A stretch of 64,000 bases of DNA from HXMU1420-13 sp965228545 (lineage in GTDB: Bacteria; Bacteroidota; Rhodothermia; Balneolales; Balneolaceae): the NCBI GenBank assembly GCA_965228545.1, contig OZ245822.1, forward strand, positions 1,116,001-1,180,000, given 5' to 3'. Shown piece after piece: positions 44,334 through 54,367 of the stretch (its first letter is position 1; each line of letters starts with the position of its first letter). The position numbers and the translations under genes are program-made. The notes beneath the pieces were generated by a model, which saw nothing but the letters and a program-made list of their open reading frames with translations, made no database searches and was not told the DNA's origin.

Positions 44334-45922
44334 TTTTTTCTGGAATGTTTTTTTAAGATTACGCTTGCTGCATTATAACCGGCGGCTCCGAAAACACCTC
44401 CACCGGGATGGCATGAAGCACTGGATAAATACAAATTTTTTATAGGTGTTTCATATCTGCTCATTTCCGGAATGGGGCGAAACATAAACATTTGATGGAA
44501 GCTCATTTCGACGTGCATCACATTACCACGAAGTAACCCATGTTTACGTTCGATATCTAATGGTGATTGGATGTACCAATCGATCAGTTTTCCCTTCATA
44601 TTGGGTGCATAGTCAACTACCACGTCATAAATCTTCTGGGCTTCTTGCTCTCTGATGTCGTCCCAATGTTTTCCTCCTGCTAATTCATACGGATGCCATT
44701 GCGCCCAAACAAACATAGTATGCTTTCCATCTTTAGCCACCTCCGGATCTATTTTGGAGAATGTCATAGCGAGCACGGCGGGTTTTTCAGGCGGACGTTT
44801 CTGCATGTAATCGCCGATGGCATTATTCATGTATTGAACCGAAGGCGCCATCAACTGAATTCCGTTGTGAATGTAAGGATCATCCGGAGCGGCAGTGTAC
44901 CGGGGTAATTCCTCTACTGCACATCGGATAACCATCCCAAAACCATTGCCCACATGAATATTTTTCACTTTGGTAAGCATAGAAGCGTCGAGATGATCTT
45001 TCCCTACCATTTTAAGCATTGTTGTTTGCACATGCGCATTTGAAATAATAATCGGAGCTCTGAAATCTTCCCCTTGCTCAGTAACTACTCCTACCGCTTT
45101 GCCTTGTTCAATTATTATTTTCTCGATGGGTGAATTTGCTCGAACCTCTCCGCCATGTGCTTCTATCAGGTTTTTCATTGCCTGAGTGAGCATACCACTG
45201 CCTCCTTTCGGATGCTTCGCACCTGATTCGTGCAACATACTTTGCCAACCGGCAAAATCACCGGTTGCAGAGTGATCAGGTAATGGCCCCGATTGTGCGG
45301 CAAACCACAGTAAGGCGGCTTTCATGTGTTCGCTATCAAAGGCATCGTCAACCACTTTGCCATAACTAGACAGAATTTTTTGAAGTCCCGGCATTTGCTC
45401 GCCACGCTCGAACATAGAACCATCACGCATCTGCTGTTTGGCCATAGTCGAAATAATATTAGCACCGGTAGGCACACTCATAAATGTTTTAAGCACACCT
45501 TTATTGATTTTACCCCAAAACCGAATAAACTCCTGATAATTCTTAACATCCTCGGGCGCCACTTTCGAAATGGATTCAAGCGTGCGATCAACATCCTTCC
45601 AGAAATGAATAACTCCCTTACCTGTAGGTACCGGATACGACATAATCGGATCCATATCAATGTATTCGAGCCCATATTTCTCCAGCTCAAGTTCTTCAAT
45701 AATCCCCGTTTGATGAATCATGATATGAACCGAGGATCCAACATCCATTTTAAACCCATGCGGATTTTGCTCACTCTCGAACATGGTTTCTGTACACACA
45801 GCTCCACCAATGGTATCTCTGCGTTCGAGAGCTAATACTTTAAACCCGTTTTTAGCCAGATAACAACCTGTTGTAAGTCCGTTATGCCCCGATCCGATAA
45901 TAATAGCGTCGTAAGATTTCAT
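44321..45922 (-). CDS. FAD-dependent oxidoreductase, phytoene desaturase/PYROXD2-like
   Basis: About 533 residues from the ATG chosen to put the dinucleotide motif AIIIGSGHNGLTTGCYLAKNG at the N-terminus; an upstream in-frame start adds 28 residues with no homology-like pattern. The FAD signature continues with LERRDTIGGAVCTE. The C-terminus has NLYLSSASCHPGGGVFGAAGYNAA, the CrtI/carotene-isomerase-like ending. These enzymes desaturate or isomerise isoprenoids, but the PYROXD2 branch is uncharacterised; no other carotenoid genes are here, so substrate remains open. Co-directional and overlapping with alr. Confidence 0.88.
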   Translation of the reverse strand: MKSYDAIIIGSGHNGLTTGCYLAKNGFKVLALERRDTIGGAVCTETMFESEQNPHGFKMDVGSSVHIMIHQTGIIEELELEKYGLEYIDMDPIMSYPVPTGKGVIHFWKDVDRTLESISKVAPEDVKNYQEFIRFWGKINKGVLKTFMSVPTGANIISTMAKQQMRDGSMFERGEQMPGLQKILSSYGKVVDDAFDSEHMKAALLWFAAQSGPLPDHSATGDFAGWQSMLHESGAKHPKGGSGMLTQAMKNLIEAHGGEVRANSPIEKIIIEQGKAVGVVTEQGEDFRAPIIISNAHVQTTMLKMVGKDHLDASMLTKVKNIHVGNGFGMVIRCAVEELPRYTAAPDDPYIHNGIQLMAPSVQYMNNAIGDYMQKRPPEKPAVLAMTFSKIDPEVAKDGKHTMFVWAQWHPYELAGGKHWDDIREQEAQKIYDVVVDYAPNMKGKLIDWYIQSPLDIERKHGLLRGNVMHVEMSFHQMFMFRPIPEMSRYETPIKNLYLSSASCHPGGGVFGAAGYNAASVILKKHSRKKWFN

Positions 45923-46017
45923 ATTGAGAAAATAAAATGAATTGAATGAAAGTGAACTATTTTTAACTATAATTGTGAGGAATAACCAAAGCAGTCTGGC
46001 AGTCATTCATACTAAGC

Positions 46018-46881
46018 ATGAAAGTAGGTAGATTTACCATAGAACAATTGAGCGAGGGAATTTTTGAAGTATACGATGGTAGCGTATTTAAAAAAGTGGA
46101 TGCAGAAGACATAACCGGACGAACTGCAACACCCTTTGATTTTAGCTTCGTTCCTACTATTGGTATCGATCCCGTTCTTATCCAACATGGCAAGCAGGTT
46201 ATTTTGCTTGATACCGGATTAGGTTGGGGATTGGATAAAGGCAGCACCTATACCGAAACATCTAATTTGAAAACGAATTTGGATATTTTTGGTCTAACTC
46301 CAGAAGATGTTACCCATGTTGTGCTCTCCCACCTTCATTTCGATCATGCTGCCGGTGCAACTTTTGTAGATCAAGAAGCAACAACGCGACGAACCCTTCC
46401 AAATGCCCATTATTTTGTGCAAAAACTAGAGTGGTATTACGCAATCGAGCAAGCAATGCAACCCAATCCCAAAAGCGGTGCACAATATCAAATGGATGAA
46501 CTATATAAGTTACACGCTGACGATAAGCTGGTTTTGATTTCTGATTCGGCTTTTGAACTAGTACCCGGAATTCAATTGATACATACCGGTGGGCACACGC
46601 CCGGGCATCAAATTGTAAAAATAATGGATGAGCAAACCGACGAAACCGCGTACTATCTTGGCGATTTAGTACCAAATGAAGTACACCTTAACCATTATTT
46701 TATGCAATCGCAGGATGTGGACCCAATTGGAGCAAAAAAAGCTAAAACCATCTTGCTACGCCAAGCTTTTAGAGAATCTGCCACCTTAGTTTTCTACCAT
46801 TCGATTTATGCAAAGGCCGGAGTGTTATGTAAAGATGAAAACAAACAATATGCATTAGAACCACTTGCAAAAACTTACTGA
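46018..46881 (+). CDS. Metallo-beta-lactamase fold hydrolase
   Basis: A 287-residue MBL protein. LSHLHFDHAAG (about residues 102-112) is the HxHxDH zinc motif, GGHTPGHQ (about 190) supplies the next His, and YYLGDLVPNEVHLN provides the bridging Asp. It resembles the quorum-quenching lactonase/AttM-like and general MBL group; the lactonase-specific Tyr is not clear. It diverges from the FAD oxidoreductase with a 95-base gap, and overlaps the convergent STAS-like gene by 7 bases. Confidence 0.9.
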   Translation: MKVGRFTIEQLSEGIFEVYDGSVFKKVDAEDITGRTATPFDFSFVPTIGIDPVLIQHGKQVILLDTGLGWGLDKGSTYTETSNLKTNLDIFGLTPEDVTHVVLSHLHFDHAAGATFVDQEATTRRTLPNAHYFVQKLEWYYAIEQAMQPNPKSGAQYQMDELYKLHADDKLVLISDSAFELVPGIQLIHTGGHTPGHQIVKIMDEQTDETAYYLGDLVPNEVHLNHYFMQSQDVDPIGAKKAKTILLRQAFRESATLVFYHSIYAKAGVLCKDENKQYALEPLAKTY

Positions 46882-47234
46882 GCGAGTATCCACTTTTTGG
46901 CTGTATCAAGCCGAGTGAATACTTTGATGTTTACATCCCCTCTTTTTACAGTTTCAATAAGAAACTCTTCGTTCACTCCAATTGGTTTATAAATAGCAGC
47001 AATAGTATAGCCTTTCATTTTGCGGCGTAGCTTCTTGCCAAAGGCATAGTTGTCAGAAATATCAGTGGTATTTATCTGCTTTCTCAAATCAACTATAAAT
47101 TTTTTAACACCAAGTTGTTCGCAATAGGCTTGGATATCTTCTCTAAATTGGTGGCGCTCTTCTGCTGTAATATCACCCTTCCAGCGTGCGTAAACTACAT
47201 CACCCTCTTCTATTTTTTCTATTGTTGATTTCAT
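46875..47234 (-). CDS. STAS/SpoIIAA-like domain protein
   Basis: A 119-residue protein. The pattern of an N-terminal strand (VVYARWKGDITAEE), a helix, a central strand (KKFIVDLRKQINTTDIS), a helix with KKLRRKMKGY, a strand (TIAAIYKPIG) and a closing helix (TRLDTAKKWI) is that of the SpoIIAA-like/STAS fold common in Bacteroidota. Single-domain proteins of this kind are thought to be partner-switch or membrane-associated regulators; role unknown. A 7-bp inverted repeat lies 13 bases upstream of its start. Confidence 0.65.
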   Translation of the reverse strand: MKSTIEKIEEGDVVYARWKGDITAEERHQFREDIQAYCEQLGVKKFIVDLRKQINTTDISDNYAFGKKLRRKMKGYTIAAIYKPIGVNEEFLIETVKRGDVNIKVFTRLDTAKKWILAQ

Positions 47235-47246
47235 TTTGTTTTAATT

Positions 47247-47267
47247 TGCTTACTACATTGGTAAGCA
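47247..47267 (-). promoter_or_regulatory. Inverted repeat upstream of the STAS-like gene
   Basis: TGCTTAC (47247-47253), a 7-nt spacer, and GTAAGCA (47261-47267) form a perfect inverted repeat 12 bases before the minus-strand start at 47234. It could be an operator or a leader hairpin. Confidence 0.35.
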
Positions 47268-47447
47268 GTTTCTGTACCATCACCATAAAAGGTTTTTGGC
47301 GAAATAAGTTCCTCTATGTTATTAATTAAAACAACTTAATACTAATTAAATCCGAATAAAAATCCCCACACTACCAGTTTGGTTATTATTAAATAACGGC
47401 ACCTATACGTACCTTATCTTTTAATTCAATACAAGAACGTTCGTTTT

Positions 47448-47768
47448 ATGCGTATTTTTTATTGTCTGGCAATTATGTTTTTCTTTGGTGGTTATGTGCA
47501 CGCTCAACATTCTGAACCGGTAAAAATTGGGGTTGTTGGGTTAACACATACCCATGTTCATTGGATTCTAGGAAGAGAAGATATAGGTGATATCGAAATT
47601 GTGGGTATTGTTGAACCTAATCGGGAATTGGCCCTGAGATATGCTAATCAACATGGATACTCGATGGACATCGTATTTGAAACGATGGAGGAAATGTTTG
47701 AACAAGTACAGGTTGAAGCAGTAACTGCGTTTGGCACCATTTTCGAACATCTGGAAGTAGTGCAATAA
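47448..47768 (+). pseudogene. Gfo/Idh/MocA oxidoreductase, N-terminal half before in-frame TAA
   Basis: A 106-residue frame: a signal peptide (cleaved near residue 20, VHAQ) then a Rossmann start, VKIGVVGLTHTHVHWI, with the sugar-dehydrogenase continuation VGIVEPNRELALRYANQHG. It ends at LEVVQ then TAA. Reading past the TAA in the same frame gives SAPRGIHVMVEKPLA, the conserved continuation of the family, so a single nonsense change separates the halves. Confidence 0.8.
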
Positions 47769-48545
47769 AGTGCGCCACGAGGAATCCACGTGATGGTAGA
47801 AAAACCGCTGGCAATAAGTTTAGATCACGCTAATGAAATGAAACGTTTATCGGAAGAGCACAACATACAATTGCTTACCAATTACGAAACCACATGGTAT
47901 GCTTCAAATCATGCAGTGAAAGAATTTGTTGATGGCAACCAAATTGGCCCGCTCCGTAAAATTGTTGTACATGATGGCCATAAAGGTCCGGCAGAAATTG
48001 GAATTAATAGTGAGTTCTTAGATTGGCTTACCGATCCAAAACAAAATGGCGCTGGGGCTTTAACCGATTTTGGGTGCTATGGAGCAAATTTAATTACTTG
48101 GCTAGCCAACGGAGAGCGCCCAATTTCTGTATTCGCACTTACTCAAACCATGAAGCCCGAGCTTTACCCCTTAGTTGATGACGAAGCTACAATTTTACTG
48201 GAATACCCAACCATGCAAGGTATTATACAGGCCAGTTGGAATTGGCCGTTTTCACGAAAAGATATGCAAGTGTATGGGAAAACAGGATACGCACAGGCCG
48301 ATAATGCGCGGCTAACAAGATTTCGAGAACATGAATCAACAGGCGAAATTCGCAAAATACAAACTGAGCTTGATTACCCATTCAACGATCCTTTTTCTTA
48401 CTTTGTGGCACTTATTCGAGGGGACATTGAAGAAGAACCTTGGAGTTTATCCTCTTTAGAGAATAATATGATTGTTATGGAAATTTTACAGGCTGCCATA
48501 CTTAGCGCTGAGTCAGGACAAAAAGTATATTTGCCCCATGAATAG
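47769..48545 (+). pseudogene. Gfo/Idh/MocA oxidoreductase, C-terminal half after in-frame TAA
   Basis: Same reading frame as the preceding half. The EKP motif (VMVEKPLAISLDHANEM), which contributes to NAD(P) binding and catalysis, and the substrate domain (GAGALTDFGCYGANLITWL, SWNWPFSRKDMQVYG) are intact. An ATG at 47790 might allow reinitiation, but without the Rossmann half it would not bind cofactor. The downstream lipoprotein gene begins inside its end (8-base overlap), which suggests the operon was functional until recently. Confidence 0.8.
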
Positions 48546-49002
48546 GCTCATTTGTTGTTATATATGTTTTATACCGTTACTTGTTCTGGCTTGTAAAGAT
48601 AATAAGGTTGGGCTTGAACCGGCCGGTGAGCGCGGCGAAGTTACCGGAAACTGGATGCCCTTAACCGAAGGCGATACTCTTGAAGTGTATGTACACTTAA
48701 ATAAAAAAATTCATCTCGGTGATCCATCTTTCGAAATCACACAAATACCTGAGGCTCATCTATCAACTTTTCAGGTATGGACTAATTCGAATTATGCACG
48801 GGATTCTCTCCATGTATATTATCCAATCGAAACCGAATGTGCAGTGGTAGAAGAACAAACTGTATGTTTTGCCATTTCTTATATAGTTGAAGGTGCAGAA
48901 GCCTCGACTTTCAGATATCTGGGTAATGAATATGGCACCGATGGAAATGAGCTTTATTACCGGGGTGAAGTACGCACCGGAAATAATAATGAAAGTTTTT
49001 AA
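48538..49002 (+). CDS. Small lipoprotein of unknown function
   Basis: A 154-residue protein from the ATG that opens a lipoprotein signal (lipobox LVLAC, Cys19); a longer frame upstream lies inside the oxidoreductase gene. The mature part is beta-rich and contains four cysteines beyond the lipid Cys only sparsely (TECAVVEEQTVCF), which could form one disulfide. No family was recognised. It overlaps the broken oxidoreductase gene by 8 bases and is probably co-transcribed with it. Confidence 0.65.
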   Translation: MNRLICCYICFIPLLVLACKDNKVGLEPAGERGEVTGNWMPLTEGDTLEVYVHLNKKIHLGDPSFEITQIPEAHLSTFQVWTNSNYARDSLHVYYPIETECAVVEEQTVCFAISYIVEGAEASTFRYLGNEYGTDGNELYYRGEVRTGNNNESF

Positions 49003-49071
49003 TCCCGATTAAATCCAACACAGGGTTTAGATTCGTAAGTAGTTTGTATCAAGCAAATTAACCATTTGAAA

Positions 49072-49998
49072 ATGCACCGACTTCTTTTCCTTTCACCGAT
49101 TTATATGTTCTATTTATTACTCTCTGCATTGCTTTTACCTTCCGAAACTTTCAGCCATTTAAATCAGGAACCATATCGCTTAGCCCCCGGAATAATTTCT
49201 ACCGAAATGGGAGAATTTAATCCCACTTTTGATGTAAATCGCGGTGAGTTTTATTTCATGCGACGTACACCCGGTTTGTTTGATTATACCATAATGGTAA
49301 GCCAAAAAAACGATTTGGGTTGGTCGGAACCGGAAGTAGCTTCATTTTCGCGAACGTATCGCGACGACTCGCCACAGTTATCCATCGATAGTAACACACT
49401 CTATTTCGATTCCGATCGCCCCCACCCTAATGTGGCGCCCAAATCCATCAACATTTGGAGAACAACTAGAACCGATTCCGGTTGGACGGAGCCAACTCTT
49501 ATAGAAACAGCCAGTTTTAATGCACCAAATGAACCTGTTCCGGGGCGTGATGAATTTGGTCCTGTAATGGATAGAGAGCAAAATCTCGTTTTTTACTCAT
49601 TCCGCTCCCCATATCGAGGAGGCAAGAGGTTTCGATTAATCGCTGAAAGTGGCTATGAAATCCTAGAGGAAATCGAGTCAATTCCAGATCCCTCTGCACG
49701 CACTTTTGTTAGTTATCTCACATTTTCTGCTGATGGTAAAACTGCGTTAATGGACGGACTGCATCCTGGTCGCAGAGATGCCGGTATCTTTTATTCCTGC
49801 CAGAAAGAAGATGGATCCTGGAGCGAAGCAAAACTATTACCTAAAATAAATACGACTTCTTCAGAAAGTGGACCAAGACTTTCGTCTGACGGAGAAATAC
49901 TATTTTTTGTTAGTAATACTCCGGCAACACTTCCTCTTGAACCCAATGGGGATATCTATGCAATTAGAACTAAAGATTTACCGATACCATGTAAATAG
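49072..49998 (+). CDS. Exported PD40-type beta-propeller protein
   Basis: About 308 residues with an N-terminal signal/anchor helix. Repeating blades with the PD40 (WD40-like) signature are visible: EFNPTFDVNRGEFYF, DSPQLSIDSNTLYFDSDRP, FGPVMDREQNLVFYS, YLTFSADGKTALM, SGPRLSSDGEILFFVSN. Such propellers are common in Bacteroidota periplasmic proteins, often binding peptidoglycan partners or polysaccharide; function unknown. A TTG two codons upstream is an alternative start. Confidence 0.8.
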   Translation: MHRLLFLSPIYMFYLLLSALLLPSETFSHLNQEPYRLAPGIISTEMGEFNPTFDVNRGEFYFMRRTPGLFDYTIMVSQKNDLGWSEPEVASFSRTYRDDSPQLSIDSNTLYFDSDRPHPNVAPKSINIWRTTRTDSGWTEPTLIETASFNAPNEPVPGRDEFGPVMDREQNLVFYSFRSPYRGGKRFRLIAESGYEILEEIESIPDPSARTFVSYLTFSADGKTALMDGLHPGRRDAGIFYSCQKEDGSWSEAKLLPKINTTSSESGPRLSSDGEILFFVSNTPATLPLEPNGDIYAIRTKDLPIPCK

Positions 49999-50046
49999 TT
50001 TTACTACATTCAACGGCAAAAAGAGCTTTAACAACTAAGTAGGCTG

Positions 50047-50802
50047 ATGTATAGATTCTTCAAATCGCAACGAAAAGACTCTGGTGATACGAGTAGCACA
50101 AAAAAGTATGTGGCTTATGCTTTGGGCGAGATCATTCTGGTAGTGGTTGGAATACTAATTGCGCTTCAAATTAATAACTGGAACGAGCATTCGAATCACC
50201 ATGAATTGGCGGTTAAATATTTGAAGGATGTGCGTACCGATTTGGTTCAAGATACTACCGTATTTTCGGGAACTTTAGCATCCATCGATCAAATAAAGGA
50301 GTTCAAAAAATGGGGATTGCGGCAAAAAGAATTTTCAAGCTACGACTCCAGATATCTTGAATCACTAATTAGTTCAAAATATTTCAACATTCAATCTAAT
50401 GATCAGGCATTTCAACGAATGAATGATCCGAAAGTTATGAATGTGCTGGAATTTGATTCTGTATTCACCTCCATCAACAATTATTACACCTTCTATCAGG
50501 ATTACCTATCCAGTTTTAATGATTGGGATAAACAAAGTTCGCTCAAAGAATCTGATTTCTGGTATTTGCAAGGTATTAACGAAATCAATTTCACATCCCC
50601 CGAAGATTCAATCCCTTTTTTACAGGATGATGATGTAAGAAAGCAATTGCTGGAACAGCGCATTTTATCGGTGGAAGGCAGGAATTACATAAAGATGAGC
50701 TTACTGCGGGTAACTACTATTGAAGCTATTTATAAGCGACAGTTGGATACCGCAAAACGCTTATTGGCCCGCATCGATAAAGCACTTGAATCAAAAGCCT
50801 GA
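50047..50802 (+). CDS. DUF6090 family membrane-anchored protein
   Basis: A 251-residue protein. After a basic N-terminus comes the family hallmark KKYVAYALGEIILVVVGILIALQINNW (cited in part), a single membrane helix with conserved EIxLVVxGILIALQxNNWNE. The rest is a helical, charged extracytoplasmic domain. DUF6090 is found almost only in Bacteroidota and has no known role. The family strongly supports the taxonomic placement. Confidence 0.88.
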   Translation: MYRFFKSQRKDSGDTSSTKKYVAYALGEIILVVVGILIALQINNWNEHSNHHELAVKYLKDVRTDLVQDTTVFSGTLASIDQIKEFKKWGLRQKEFSSYDSRYLESLISSKYFNIQSNDQAFQRMNDPKVMNVLEFDSVFTSINNYYTFYQDYLSSFNDWDKQSSLKESDFWYLQGINEINFTSPEDSIPFLQDDDVRKQLLEQRILSVEGRNYIKMSLLRVTTIEAIYKRQLDTAKRLLARIDKALESKA

Positions 50803-50855
50803 GCTCTTCGTAATTGCTCATTGTTTTGTCAATATCAACATAATTTCCGTCCATT

Positions 50856-52079
50856 ATGGAATCTCTTGTACAGCCTGTTGCTCGAAAAGAGCGCATTCAA
50901 TCACTCGATATTTTACGTGGAATAGCTATACTCGGCATTTTATTGATGAATATCCAAAGCTTTGCAATGCCCGGGGCGGCTTACTTAAATCCTTTTGCTT
51001 TTGGTGATATGGAGGGACTCAATTACTGGGTATTTATACTCGGTAATATCTTTGCAGATCAGAAATTCATCACCATTTTCTCTATCCTGTTTGGTGCCGG
51101 AATTGTGCTTGTTACCGAAAAAGCCGAAAAGAAAACGGGTACATCAACCAGACTACATTATAAACGAAATTTTTGGTTACTCGTAATTGGTTTACTTCAT
51201 GCTCATTTAATCTGGTATGGAGATATTCTTGTAGCTTATTCGATAGGTGGATTTGTCGTTTATTTCTTCAGAAAAATGAAACCGAAAACATTGTTGATTA
51301 TTGGCTTTCTACTCTTTTCGGTTCATTCGGTGCTTTACCTTTTCATAGGAATGTCTATCCCTTTCTGGCCCGAAGATGCTATTCAGGAAACAATGCTAAT
51401 CTGGCAACCGGGTACTGATGCTATCCAACAAGAAATAAATGCAATTACAGGAACCCTTTCTGAGCAAATTAGCTACAACTCTGCCAGCGCTGTTGAAATG
51501 CAAACCACTGTTTTTCTTTTAATGATGTTTTGGAAAACAGCCGGATTAATGCTAATCGGAATGGCTTTATTCAAACATGGGATTTTAAGTGCTCAGAAAA
51601 ACATCAGCTTTTATAAAAAGGGAATGGTTCTGGGTTTTCTGATTGGATTTCCAATCGTAATCTATGGTTTGTACGCTAATCTTGAGGCCGGTTTTTCATT
51701 TGAATATTCTATGTTTATAGGCTCACAATTTAATTATTGGGGGAGTTTATTTGTGAGTTTCGGCTATATCTGTGCAATCATGTTATTTGCAAAATCTGGC
51801 AAGTATGATGAACTCAAGGCAAGATTTGCTTCTGTTGGCCAAATGGCATTAACAAATTATATCGCGCAATCTTTAATAAGCGTGTTCCTGTTTTTTGGCA
51901 TTGGATTTGGACTCTTTGGAGAAGTAAATCGAGTACTCCAACTGTGTATAGTTTTTGTGATTTGGGGCATTCAACTTTGGTGGTCGAAATACTGGCTCGA
52001 TCGCTATAAGTTTGGTCTGTTTGAGTGGATTTGGCGTTCGCTTACCTATTTGAAAAAGCAGCCAATGAAGAAAAATTAA
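50856..52079 (+). CDS. DUF418 family integral membrane protein
   Basis: A 407-residue polytopic protein with about ten hydrophobic helices. The N-terminal SLDILRGIAILGILLMNIQSF is the family signature, with GDILVAYSIGGFVVYFFRK and the C-terminal VGQMALTNYIAQS and WWSKYWL. DUF418/YeiB proteins are related to acyltransferase-3-like membrane folds and are of unknown function. It sits 53 bases after the DUF6090 gene, possibly in the same transcript. Confidence 0.9.
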   Translation: MESLVQPVARKERIQSLDILRGIAILGILLMNIQSFAMPGAAYLNPFAFGDMEGLNYWVFILGNIFADQKFITIFSILFGAGIVLVTEKAEKKTGTSTRLHYKRNFWLLVIGLLHAHLIWYGDILVAYSIGGFVVYFFRKMKPKTLLIIGFLLFSVHSVLYLFIGMSIPFWPEDAIQETMLIWQPGTDAIQQEINAITGTLSEQISYNSASAVEMQTTVFLLMMFWKTAGLMLIGMALFKHGILSAQKNISFYKKGMVLGFLIGFPIVIYGLYANLEAGFSFEYSMFIGSQFNYWGSLFVSFGYICAIMLFAKSGKYDELKARFASVGQMALTNYIAQSLISVFLFFGIGFGLFGEVNRVLQLCIVFVIWGIQLWWSKYWLDRYKFGLFEWIWRSLTYLKKQPMKKN

Positions 52080-52156
52080 GTAGTATTTTTTCAATATTTA
52101 CCTATTTAACATCCTCAAGAATGATAATTTTGTGTGATAACTCTTTACGTACACAA

Positions 52157-54325
52157 ATGAGATTCATTCTTCCACTACTACTATTTTTTACATCATCCGC
52201 AATCGCCCAAAACACCTATTCGGTAACCGTTCTAGATCATGATTCCGGTGAACCCATTGCTGGTGCAGCTGTATTCTTTCCCGGGTTAGAAAAAGGAGAT
52301 GTTACAGATGTGAATGGTAAAGCCACTGTGCGTGCCATACCGGATGGTATTTTTACCATCGAAATTTCTTTTTTGGGATATGAAACCTTTGGCTATGCCC
52401 GCGCTTTCCCACTCTCTGCTGATTTTGTCAACGAGATTATAGAATTAGAACATGGCCACGAAGAATTTGAAGAAATTGTGGTGCAATCTACCCGGTCCAG
52501 CCGCACTATCGAAGATATCCCTACTCGCATCGAGTTTATAGCCGGCGAAGAATTATCCGAAAAAGGCAATATGAAACCCGGTGATATTCGGATGTTACTG
52601 AACGAGAGTACAGGTATCAGAACTCAACAAACCTCGGCAACAAGCTACAATTCCAGTATTCGAATTCAGGGATTAGACGGAAAATACACTCAGCTACTGC
52701 GTGATGGTCTCCCCTTATATTCTGGCTATTCCGGTGGATTGAGTTTGATGCAAATCGCCCCGCTCGACCTCAAACAAGTGGAAGTTATAAAAGGTGCTTC
52801 ATCTACCTTATATGGTGCCGGTGCCATTGCAGGAATCGTAAACCTAATCACTAAAACTCCGAGTGACGAGCCCGAACTGAGCTTCATGATTAATGGTACT
52901 TCGGCTTTAGGCTTGGATGTGAGTGGGTTCTATTCGGCAAAAAACCAGAAAGTTGGAACCACTGTTTTCACTTCCTACAATCATGGAACACCTTACGACC
53001 CGGCTGATATAGGCCTTACAGCCATTCCTAAGTTTGATCGCGTTACACTGAATCCAAAAGTATTTTTCTATTTGAGTGAACACACCGAGCTTATAACCGG
53101 CTTTAATTATGTGAGTGAGCTCCGCGAGGGTGGAAATATTGACTTAATTAATGGTGATGTAGTACAAGCCTCGCAGTATTTCGAACGAAACGATACCGAT
53201 CGTTTCTCTACTCAAATACAGCTTATGCACGCTTTTGATGAAAACCTGAGTATGGAATTCAAAAATACAGTGAGTTATTTCGAGAGGGAGATTAACATTC
53301 CTAATTTCACGTTTTCCGGCACTCAGTTTTCTTCCTTTAGTGAAGTAAGTATGAGTAGGATTTCTGAAAATATGGAATGGATCGTGGGTCTGAATTTATG
53401 GACAGAATCGTTCGAGCAATCAATACCTGATGGTAATAATCAGCTGGACTTTGATGAAACTACTATTGGCCTTTTTGCCCAGAATACCGCCAATATTTCT
53501 CAGGAAATTAGTTTAGAAACCGGACTTCGCTTTGATCAACACTCCGAATATGGAAGTTTTTTATTGCCACGTCTTTCATTAATGTATAAACCCGATACAG
53601 AGCTTACTTTTCGATTAGGCGGTGGATTGGGGTACAAAACTCCAACCGTATTCAGTGAAGAAGCTGAGCGAATCCAATTTCAAAATGTGGTTCCATTAAG
53701 TCCTGAAAATCTGAATGCAGAGCAATCTATCGGGTTTAATTTTGATGTAAACCGAAATTTTATTTTGGGTGAAGAGTTGTCTCTATCACTCAATACGCTT
53801 TTGTTTTACACCCGAATAGAGCAGCCTCTTCAATTACGTATAAGGGATAATCAAGCGGAATTTATTCAACGTGATGGGTTCGTTCGCTCGCAGGGAATGG
53901 AAGTGAACATGAAGTGGACTTACGATCATTTGAAACTATTTATCGGCTACACCTTTGCTGATGTGATTCAGGAAGAAGATGGAATTTCGAATGAATTCCC
54001 TTTGGTTGCAAAAGGACGCTTAAATAATGTGTTGATGTACGAAAAACATGGGGAATTCTGGATCGGTCTCGAAGCTTATTTTTTCAGTCCACAACAACTT
54101 ACCGATGGCAGTGAAGGACAAGCTTATTGGATTGCCGGATTAATGACTGAAAAAGTAATTCGAGATGGCTTTTCAGTATTTTTAAATTTCGAAAATTTCC
54201 TCGATACCCGACAAACTGCCTTCGACACTATATTTACCGGCTCCATCGATAATCCCCAATTCCGTGATATCTACGCACCGGTAGACGGCTTTGTGGTAAA
54301 TGGTGGAGTGAAATTAAAGTTTTGA
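52157..54325 (+). CDS. TonB-dependent outer-membrane receptor with N-terminal carboxypeptidase-like domain
   Basis: About 722 residues from the ATG opening a signal peptide (FFTSSAIAQ); a longer frame begins 44 codons earlier inside the DUF418 gene. A carboxypeptidase-regulatory-like domain (VTVLDHDSGEPIAGAAVFFPG, GYETF) covers about 20-105. The plug follows with EEIVVQSTRSSRTIEDIPTRIEF (TonB-box region), IRIQGLDGKYTQLLRDGLPLYSG and VIKGASSTLYGAGAIAGIVN. The barrel ends in VDGFVVNGGVKLKF, terminal Phe. The vitamin B12/ferric-chelate-like (BtuB/FepA) branch is likely. No SusD partner is adjacent. Confidence 0.93.
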   Translation: MRFILPLLLFFTSSAIAQNTYSVTVLDHDSGEPIAGAAVFFPGLEKGDVTDVNGKATVRAIPDGIFTIEISFLGYETFGYARAFPLSADFVNEIIELEHGHEEFEEIVVQSTRSSRTIEDIPTRIEFIAGEELSEKGNMKPGDIRMLLNESTGIRTQQTSATSYNSSIRIQGLDGKYTQLLRDGLPLYSGYSGGLSLMQIAPLDLKQVEVIKGASSTLYGAGAIAGIVNLITKTPSDEPELSFMINGTSALGLDVSGFYSAKNQKVGTTVFTSYNHGTPYDPADIGLTAIPKFDRVTLNPKVFFYLSEHTELITGFNYVSELREGGNIDLINGDVVQASQYFERNDTDRFSTQIQLMHAFDENLSMEFKNTVSYFEREINIPNFTFSGTQFSSFSEVSMSRISENMEWIVGLNLWTESFEQSIPDGNNQLDFDETTIGLFAQNTANISQEISLETGLRFDQHSEYGSFLLPRLSLMYKPDTELTFRLGGGLGYKTPTVFSEEAERIQFQNVVPLSPENLNAEQSIGFNFDVNRNFILGEELSLSLNTLLFYTRIEQPLQLRIRDNQAEFIQRDGFVRSQGMEVNMKWTYDHLKLFIGYTFADVIQEEDGISNEFPLVAKGRLNNVLMYEKHGEFWIGLEAYFFSPQQLTDGSEGQAYWIAGLMTEKVIRDGFSVFLNFENFLDTRQTAFDTIFTGSIDNPQFRDIYAPVDGFVVNGGVKLKF

Positions 54326-54367
54326 TGGCCGCCCTCTGATAAAATACTTTGAATGAGTTGCGCACGT

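Noticed and set aside
45326..45835. 169-codon plus-strand frame inside the FAD oxidoreductase gene
   Set aside because: Antisense shadow of a gene with clear FAD motifs.
33842..47768. Stop-codon reassignment or recoding as the reason for the two interrupted genes
   Set aside because: The interrupting codons differ (TAG and TAA), and both serve as normal stops in the window (TAG in rho, TAA in trkA). No SECIS- or PYLIS-like element was seen.
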